Positions 58,370-64,000 of a DNA stretch of 64,000 nucleotides are shown here, in pieces. Position 1 is the stretch's first letter; every line of letters starts with the position of its first letter. Both the position numbers and the translations under genes were made by a program. Source of the DNA: Hormoscilla sp. GM7CHS1pb (lineage in GTDB: Bacteria > Cyanobacteriota > Cyanobacteriia > Cyanobacteriales > Desertifilaceae); contig JACONN010000006.1 in the NCBI GenBank assembly GCA_014323675.1, positions 744,001-808,000 on the forward strand. Reading direction: 5' to 3'. The notes beneath the pieces are model-generated. The model saw only the letters and a program-made list of their open reading frames with translations. It had not been told where the DNA came from and did no database searches.

Positions 58370-59825
58370 TTATATGAGAGGATTTCCTTGGACGTTGAGG
58401 TCATTTATACCGTTCAACTCAGTTGGTACTGGACCTTCCAGAGAATTGTTTTGCAACCACAGTTTTGTTAGGTTGCTGAGGTTCCCTAGCGAGTCGGGTA
58501 TTGTCCCCGTTAGATTGTTATGGTCCAGGTAAATGTTTTGCAGCTCGGTGGCGTTCCCCAATTCCCATGGGATGCTGCCACTCAGGGAATTGCTCCCCGC
58601 CCATAATTCCTGCAGGTTGCTCAGGTTCCCCAATTCAGGGGGAATCGAACCACTCAAGGAGTTCTTGTTCAGTTTCAACCACGTTAAATTACGTAGGTTC
58701 CCCAATTCAGGGGGAATGTTACCTGTTAGGGAATTGTGGTCCAACCACAGGTGTGTCAAGTTGTCTAGGTCCCCTAATTCAGGGGGAATGGTGCCGCTCA
58801 GGCCGCTGCGGTCCAGTTCTAGTCTCTGCAAACCGGTCAGCTTGCTTAACTCAGAAGGGAGCGCACGGCTCACCCCGGCTGTGAGTTCCGTCACTCGGGA
58901 TTTCTCGGCTGCCACCCCACTCAACCTGTTAACAGCACTAGCAAGGGGACGGAACCATGTTCCTCATCACTGACGGGCATGCGGAGTCGGGTCGAAATTC
59001 CAATGGCCATTATTGATATCCTTCAGGACTCCATAATCGCTGGCATTGATGAGGTAAAGCCCAGTACCAGAGCTCTTAAAGGACACCGAGATATTAAACT
59101 TATCCGTTACGGAGCCTCCCGCATCATCTGATGCAGTTACGGTTACAAGAGAATTGCTATCATCAGGATCAGCAGCAATATATCCCAAGCAGGCGTGCCA
59201 CTAATCACCCCAGTAATGGGGTCAAAGGTTAACCCGTCTGGCAAACCGCTGACGCTGTAACTGGTAATGTTATCGTTGATATCGCCAAAGTTCCCGCTGA
59301 TATCTATGCTGAGGTTGTGATTGCGAGTGGAGTTCCTGTCGTATTCTACGACAGTATCCACGTCCTCGATCGGAACTCCAACATAGGGTGGATTCTCCAA
59401 CCGTTTGGTTGCCGATAAAGCTTCGACACTTGCGGGTAGATCGCCGGTTAGGTGGTTACCTTGGAGCCAGAGGTTCCGCAAACCGGTGAGGTTGCCGAGC
59501 TCCGGCGGGATTGCGCCGGTGAGCTCATTCTGCCACAGGTACAGGTTTTGTAAACTGGTTAGATTGCCCAACTCAGGGGGGATGGTCCCGGTTAGGGCGT
59601 TCGCAGACAACCCGAGGATCTGCAGGTTGGCGAGCTCACCCAACTCGGTCGGGATTGTGCCGGTGATCTCGTTGTTGTGCAGCCGGAGTTTCGTTAAATT
59701 ACTCAGCTCACCCAGCTCAGACGGTATAGTACCGGTGAGGGAGTTGTTGGTTAAGCTGAGATTTCGGTTACTCGCGATCCTTCTACCGGGGTGCATCCCA
59801 CTTTCGCAAGGTTGATAGCCGTCAT
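58370..59825 (-). pseudogene. second copy of the LRR/He_PIG gene, broken
   Basis: Begins at ATG 59825 with MTAINLAKVGCTPVEG, then SRVTEI, where the first two LRR units of the intact copy are deleted and the frame shifts to SLTNNSLTGTIPSEL. LRR block 1, the He_PIG domain (SYSVSGLPDGLTFDPITGVI) and LRR block 2 are all recognisable but lie in three frames (breaks near 59165 and 58950). Repeat number and hydrophobic positions have diverged from the copy at 16666-18423. Confidence 0.8.
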
Positions 59826-59921
59826 AGGCTTTTCCTCCAAGGATGGGTCTGAAAGAGCATGAATACAGCCTAGCTAACTCGATTGCGTTTTGTCAAGGGT
59901 TTTGAGAAATTTTTTTTCTTA

Positions 59922-60631
59922 TACCTTATATAAGCTGAAGTTTATGGATCTTTGGCCTGGGGGCTATGTCATCCGATCGGGGAGGGGAGGAGATCCGGGC
60001 GGGGAGAGGATCGGGGCGGGGAGAGGAATTAATGGAAACATCAGTCAGCCGATGTCTGCCGGTGTATGAATTGTTGTGTAGACGGAGCTTCGCAAACTGG
60101 TAAGGGTGCCTCCGAACAGCTTAGAGGTCCGTCCCCATTTGTTGGGGACGGGAATTAATGGAAACTTCATTTTTGTCAGGACAAAGATCTTGCAATTGGC
60201 TGAGGTCAGGTAGAGTTCTCAGCGGTCTGTTTGGTCGGGCCGCTGAGCTTTTTGTTGCTGGTGTTTGCTGGAGGGGGGGGCTTTTTACATGCATCTGGGC
60301 AGCTCCACTATCCGCGTCCGCTCCGGAGCTGGCGCCCAGCTATCAACTACTTTTGACCACACCCCATCTAACGTCCAATGCACTTGATTTTCGATGCCTC
60401 AATGTTTACGAATTGCCTTACCAATAATTTTGGCATCATCTGATAACTGGAGTTTAGACTAAACTTTTAAGAAAAGGGCAGCTGGCGACGGTACTGGCGA
60501 AGCTGCTTTAGGCCCGGAGGCGAAAGCTTTTACTCCCAAATCATGCTGTCTCAGAAATTACTTGTATTAATTTCCGCTTCACGTGTATAATGGGCATGTT
60601 GATGAATATCCAACGAGAGCAAGGTAAAACA
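59922..60631. other. gap with CRISPR-repeat-like sequences
   Basis: No gene recognised. It contains purine-rich GGGGAGAGGA stretches near 59980-60030 and two identical GGAATTAATGGAAAC segments (60025-60039 and 60150-60164). Confidence 0.5.
60130..60164. CRISPR. orphan CRISPR-repeat-like unit
   Basis: Thirty-five bases: a stem GTCCCC / GGGGAC (extendable to CCGTCCCC / GGGGACGG) followed by GGAATTAATGGAAAC. A hairpin plus a GAAAC-type 3' end is the shape of many cyanobacterial CRISPR repeats. Only the 3' 15 nt recur, once, at 60025, and there is no regular spacing or cas gene, so at best this is a degenerate relic. Confidence 0.3.
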
Positions 60632-61162
60632 ATGCATTCCGATAAAGTACCGGACGTGGTATTTAAGACAAGGGTCAGAGATGAATCAGTCGCCGGACCC
60701 AATCCTTTTCGCTGGCAAGACCGCACCACCCAAGAGGTATTTGGTGGGAAACGGGTAGTATTGTTTGCGCTGCCCGGTGCCTTTACGCCCACCTGTTCTT
60801 CTACCCATCTGCCCCGTTACGAAGAACTCTATGATGAAATTAAGGCCCTCGGAATAGATGAAGTGATTTGTCTGTCCGTTAACGATGCCTTTGTGATGTT
60901 CCAGTGGGGAAAACATCAGAAGGTGGAGAAGATTTTCCTCCTGCCCGATGGTTCGGGTGAGTTCACTCGGAAAATGGGGATGTTGGTGGAAAAAGATAAT
61001 CTCGGGTTTGGGATGCGTTCTTGGCGCTACTCAATGGTAGTTAATGACGGCACCATTGAAAAGATGTTTGTTGAACCCGGTTTTGCTGACAATGCCCCCG
61101 ATGACCCATTTGAAGTTTCCGATGCAGATACAATGCTCAATTACTTGAAGTCTGCTAAATAG
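60632..61162 (+). CDS. peroxiredoxin of the Prx5 family
   Basis: Thiol peroxidase. The ATG at 60632 ([19 protein letters not shown]) is taken as start, with GCAAGG nearby, giving 176 aa; an ATG ten codons earlier is possible. The peroxidatic cysteine is Cys55 in [14 protein letters not shown], and the Prx5 features [14 protein letters not shown] and [15 protein letters not shown] follow. No fused glutaredoxin domain is present, so reduction is probably by a separate glutaredoxin or thioredoxin. A strong hairpin lies directly downstream. Confidence 0.88.
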   Translation: MHSDKVPDVVFKTRVRDESVAGPNPFRWQDRTTQEVFGGKRVVLFALPGAFTPTCSSTHLPRYEELYDEIKALGIDEVICLSVNDAFVMFQWGKHQKVEKIFLLPDGSGEFTRKMGMLVEKDNLGFGMRSWRYSMVVNDGTIEKMFVEPGFADNAPDDPFEVSDADTMLNYLKSAK

Positions 61163-61176
61163 TAACTTGTAAATTA

Positions 61177-61210
61177 AGAAACCAGGTAAGTTAAGAGTTA
61201 CCTGGTTTCT
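61177..61210 (+). terminator. AGAAACCAGG hairpin after Prx5
   Basis: Perfect 13-bp stem AGAAACCAGGTAA / TTACCTGGTTTCT with an 8-nt loop, 15 bp after the stop. Confidence 0.7.
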
Positions 61211-61369
61211 GGAATAGAGATGCACCAAACTGTCTGTTAAGCTTTCAATGTATAGGACAGCACCTGATAAAATCACATATTAGCCCGTTTTGCTAGCTAC
61301 TGTAGCTGTTAATGACCAGCAGGCCCCAGGCACATCGGCGGGAAATCTCGAACTAATTTCCAGCACTGC

Positions 61370-61951
61370 TCACTGCTCGCCGATCGCTGATACTAGGCGG
61401 CGCAGATACCTGAAAATAGGTGGTATCAATAGGTATGCTAGCAGTATAATGTCTAAAATAGCTTCAAACTGGCTAAACTCTCGTCCGTAGTAGCGATCGT
61501 CCCAATAGCTGACAGGACTTTGAAAGCGGATGGCCCATTCCAGGGGAAAGAATAGCAAGGGACCGTCATCGACATGGGTGGGGATGTCCAAAGCAGTATG
61601 CAACAAACAGCCCGCGAAAAACCAGAACCACCAGTATTTCCTCGAACCCAGGCGACCTCGAAACCGCCAAAGTAAGGCCAGGGCCCCTAGGAGCACGAGG
61701 GGAGAGTGAAGAAGATTATGGGATGCAACCCAAAAGGGATTTTGGAAGTACAGTTCGTCAAACATGATGCGAAAGGCTTCCCCTACCGTCAAACCTTTGA
61801 GGTAATGGTAGTAGATCAGTGCCCCAATACTTAGAAGGTACAGGGGTAAGTCTGGGGCGACGGAACCGAACAAAAAGGCGCTTTTGGCGATCGTGGTAGG
61901 TAAGCTCTTCTCTAGAGCCGCATTGACCAGGAAGTGGGATGGTGTATTCAT
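61370..61951 (-). CDS. YdjM-like membrane-bound metal-dependent hydrolase
   Basis: Start at ATG 61949-61951 (MNTPSHFLVNAALEKSLPTT), 193 aa. There are four or so hydrophobic helices. The conserved residues are a His in TPSH, an Asp in GSVAPDLPLYL and a His-rich loop SHNLLHSPLVLL, plus HTALDIPTHVDDGPLLFFPL, which resembles the zinc-binding pattern of YdjM/DUF457-type hydrolases. The substrate is unknown. It is divergent from gpsA, 63 bp apart. Confidence 0.7.
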   Translation of the reverse strand: MNTPSHFLVNAALEKSLPTTIAKSAFLFGSVAPDLPLYLLSIGALIYYHYLKGLTVGEAFRIMFDELYFQNPFWVASHNLLHSPLVLLGALALLWRFRGRLGSRKYWWFWFFAGCLLHTALDIPTHVDDGPLLFFPLEWAIRFQSPVSYWDDRYYGREFSQFEAILDIILLAYLLIPPIFRYLRRLVSAIGEQ

Positions 61952-61969
61952 ATCAGCATCGGGAATTAT

Positions 61970-62002
61970 AAGGTAAGGACTAAAGTCCTTACTACAAACC
62001 AG
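61970..62002. repeat. palindrome of the CTTTAG/CTAAAG family
   Basis: AAGGTAAGGACTAAAG pairs with CTTTAGTCCTTACT-type sequence (GTCCTTACTACAAAC follows), lying in the divergent region just before the gpsA start. Related palindromes are at 29220 and 32390. Confidence 0.55.
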
Positions 62003-62014
62003 CATTACAAACGG

Positions 62015-62953
62015 ATGAAGAAATTAATTCTGGCAATTCTCGGTGCCGGGGCTTGGGGATCGGCCCTGGCTAAGTTGGCTAGCGATAATGGTCATCATGT
62101 CCGTATCTGGTCCCGCCGCAGCCCCTACAGTTTGCATGATGTCTTAGCTGATGTCTCTCTTGTTGTCTCTGCTATCCCGATGACAGCAGTTGTTGCTACT
62201 TCTACCAAAATACAGGCGATCGGACTCCCTCTAAGAGCGATAATTGTCACGGCTACTAAGGGGTTAGACCCCCACAGCAGGCGCACTCCTGCCCAAATTT
62301 GGCAAGATAACTTTCCCGATCGTCCTATTGTAGTGCTTTCTGGACCAAATCTCTCTAAGGAGATCGCACAGCAACTGCCTGCTGCTACTGTTGTTGCTAG
62401 TACAGATCTCCATGCAGCTGTGACCGCACAACAGGTTTTTGCTTCCAAAAAGTTTCGCGTTTATACCAGTACAGACCCCCTGGGGACCGAGTTGGGCGGG
62501 ACTCTCAAGAATACGATCGCGATCGCTGCTGGAGTCTGCGACGGCATGCAGCTGGGCACCAATGCCAAGTCGGCCCTCCTGACTCGCGCCTTGACAGAAA
62601 TCCTTCGCATCGGTACCCATTTAGGCGGTCAAAGAGAAACCTTTTTCGGATTATCTGGCTTAGGGGATCTGCTGACAACTTGCAACAGCCCCCTCAGTCG
62701 CAATTATCGGGTTGGTTACGGTTTGGCACAGGGAAAAACTCTAGAAGCAATCCTAGCAGAATTGCAGAGTACTGCCGAAGGTGTTAATACTACTAATGTG
62801 CTGATTGATATTGCCCGTCGGGAGCAAATCCCCGTGCCCATCTCCTGGCAAGTGTATCTGTTGCTGAATAATCAAATCACGCCCCAACAGGCTGTGGAAG
62901 CCTTGATGGAAAGAGATTTGAAGCCGGAATTTTATGGCCCAAGCCTGCCCTAA
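62015..62953 (+). CDS. gpsA: glycerol-3-phosphate dehydrogenase [NAD(P)+]
   Basis: Makes sn-glycerol-3-phosphate from dihydroxyacetone phosphate for membrane lipid synthesis. The ATG at 62015 (MKKLILAILGAGAWGSALAK) gives 312 aa; upstream codons are discarded. The Rossmann motif is GAGAWGSALA (residues 10-19). Catalytic and substrate segments are VLSGPNLSKEIAQQLP, TELGGTLKNTIAIAAGVCDG (catalytic Lys) and FFGLSGLGDLLTTCNSPLSR, matching the GpsA signature. Confidence 0.93.
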   Translation: MKKLILAILGAGAWGSALAKLASDNGHHVRIWSRRSPYSLHDVLADVSLVVSAIPMTAVVATSTKIQAIGLPLRAIIVTATKGLDPHSRRTPAQIWQDNFPDRPIVVLSGPNLSKEIAQQLPAATVVASTDLHAAVTAQQVFASKKFRVYTSTDPLGTELGGTLKNTIAIAAGVCDGMQLGTNAKSALLTRALTEILRIGTHLGGQRETFFGLSGLGDLLTTCNSPLSRNYRVGYGLAQGKTLEAILAELQSTAEGVNTTNVLIDIARREQIPVPISWQVYLLLNNQITPQQAVEALMERDLKPEFYGPSLP

Positions 62954-63099
62954 TTGTGAATTGCTAATTGTGAATTGCTAATGGGAACGAGATATGAAGG
63001 CGCTCTCTCGTTGCTAGTTTCTAGCTAGCAACGATGACCAGAGGCAGAGCCTCGTGCGCTCTCGGTTGGGCTTAGTCACGACCTCCAAACCGACGATAC

Positions 63100-63636
63100 C
63101 TATACTGAAGTAATATAATCCAACTCTTGCAGCTTCTGCAACACTTTTGCCACACTTTCTGACAACTCTTCCTTGTCAGTTCTGCATTCAATCTCCGGAT
63201 TGATTGGCGGTTCGTAAGGATCGGAAATTCCCGTAAACGCTTTAATTTCTCCGCTACGGGCCCGCTTGTAAAGTCCCTTCACATCCCGTTCTTCACACAC
63301 CGCCAAGGGCGCATTCACATAGACTTCCACAAAATCCTTAATCTTTTCCCGGACCTCTTGGCGGATCTCCCGATAGGGTGAAATCGCTGACACCAATACA
63401 ATCACCCCATTGCGCGTCAACAGGTGGGAGACAAAACCAATCCGACGGATGTTCTCATCTCGGTCTTCCTTACTAAACCCCAACCCTTTCGTCAGGTTCT
63501 GACGCACAATATCACCATCCAAGATTTCCAAAGGATATCCCTTCTCACCCAGTGCTTTCGCTACCGCCTGAGAGATTGTGGTTTTCCCCGCACCACTCAA
63601 ACCCGTAAACCATAGGGTTACGCCACGTTGCTGCAT
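63100..63636 (-). CDS. cysC: adenylylsulfate kinase
   Basis: Phosphorylates APS to PAPS in sulfate assimilation, 178 aa. Walker A is GLSGAGKTT (residues 12-20), followed by the APS-binding ILDGDIVRQNLTKGLGFSKE, DRDENIRRIGFVSHLL, and the lid EVYVNAPLAVCEERDVKGLY. It starts 12 bp after the stop of the partial upstream gene, so they are probably co-transcribed. Confidence 0.93.
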   Translation of the reverse strand: MQQRGVTLWFTGLSGAGKTTISQAVAKALGEKGYPLEILDGDIVRQNLTKGLGFSKEDRDENIRRIGFVSHLLTRNGVIVLVSAISPYREIRQEVREKIKDFVEVYVNAPLAVCEERDVKGLYKRARSGEIKAFTGISDPYEPPINPEIECRTDKEELSESVAKVLQKLQELDYITSV

Positions 63637-63648
63637 AGTAATTGCTCC

Positions 63649-64000
63649 TTATTCTTCCTCAATATACTCTACTATTTCTGGTAGCTTGTCAAGGGCAGAT
63701 GTCAGAGAGTTTAAGTTCGAGCCAGCAATCACGATCTTTGCCGGGTCTTGCTTGGCGATCTGCAGGATATAATCGAACAATGACGGTTCTTCTACTACCC
63801 CTTCAATCTGAAGCTCGATTCCCTTTGCTTTCCGTTGCACCCGCTGGAGTACGTCATCGGCCAGCCCTCGGTAACCTGCTAACATTGAACTTTGTAAATT
63901 CCGCAGGGAACTATGACCGATAAAGCCCACCTCTGCTAGGTCGTGCATCATATTACCCATTGCCTGGGTGCCAATAAAGTAGACTACAACTAGCTGGGTT
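63649..64000 (-). CDS. unknown protein, N terminus beyond the window
   Basis: The frame is open to the window edge and reads TQLVVVYFIGTQAMGNMMHD, so the ATG at 63960 is probably internal and the gene is cut. The visible 115 residues are a mixed alpha/beta sequence ending DPAKIVIAGSNLNSLTSALD and EIVEYIEEE. The strands and helices have the feel of a small regulatory or nucleotide-binding fold, but I cannot name it. It lies upstream of and close to cysC. Confidence 0.5.
   Translation of the reverse strand, partial: TQLVVVYFIGTQAMGNMMHDLAEVGFIGHSSLRNLQSSMLAGYRGLADDVLQRVQRKAKGIELQIEGVVEEPSLFDYILQIAKQDPAKIVIAGSNLNSLTSALDKLPEIVEYIEEE

Larger units (their letters stand above)
55821..59921. repeat. 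duplicated segment, derived and degraded copy
   Basis: Copy of 14133-18511. Its left end starts with 33 bp that are the last codons of hemW in the other copy (including the stop), here without the rest of hemW, so this is the derived copy. Internal deletions and indels make it about 0.28 kb shorter. Confidence 0.9.

Noticed and set aside
60158-60427. 89-aa plus-strand ORF
   Set aside because: No recognisable family and begins in the CRISPR-like repeat.

Overview
The window comes from a cyanobacterium, probably a filamentous one with a large genome. The evidence is psaK (photosystem I), crtISO (carotenoid isomerase), raf1 (Rubisco assembly), a clpR/clpP3 pair, a urea ABC transporter (urt), a glnA with a candidate NtcA box, frequent GCGATCGC (HIP1) octamers and many families of short palindromic repeats. 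Nearly all recognisable genes are chromosomal housekeeping genes. Accessory material (repeats, duplicated surface-protein genes, gene remnants) lies between them.

Layout. 0-9.4 kb: a secreted protein with an internal duplication, cysteine synthase, 1-Cys peroxiredoxin, a queE-queC pair, a decaying toxin-antitoxin locus, an aspartic-protease module with a tandemly duplicated partner, a DnaJ protein and clpR-clpP3. 9.4-14.2 kb: vWA protein, PIN-TRAM membrane protein and a broken hemW. 14.1-18.5 kb: a two-gene cassette of a plant-type LRR protein and a seven-repeat propeller/cohesin-like/dockerin-like protein. 19-32 kb: glnA, methyltransferase, lipoate-ligase-like protein, remnants of NB-ARC/WD40 and NRPS/PKS thioesterase genes, psaK, trpF, lysC, tRNA-His, an LpxB-related gene and recQ. 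32-43.5 kb: a MITE-like element, acyl-ACP/CoA synthetase, pdhC (E2), yggT, upp, crtISO, a dockerin-like/RTX protein and a PAAR-like protein. 43.8-49.7 kb: urtA, B, C and D, interrupted by a broken GIY-YIG gene and lacking urtE. 49.8-55.6 kb: two unknown genes, a 1.5-kb gap with an iteron-like array, a TPR/ATPase pair, raf1 and tRNA-Ala. 55.8-59.9 kb: a second, heavily broken copy of the LRR/propeller cassette. 60-64 kb: Prx5, a YdjM-like membrane protein, gpsA, cysC and a gene cut by the window edge.

Three themes stand out. First, the LRR + propeller/cohesin/dockerin cassette occurs twice. The 55.8-kb copy carries the last bases of hemW, so it was copied from the 14-kb locus. With the dockerin-like/RTX protein at 41.3 kb it suggests a calcium-dependent set of surface or secreted proteins. 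Second, a palindromic repeat of about 30 bp sits both between genes and in frame inside lysC (four copies) and a small membrane protein. Third, at least eleven otherwise intact genes are broken by single-base indels, often in homopolymers. These include genes normally needed for growth, so many are probably assembly errors. The broken gene entries give the reconstructed full span.
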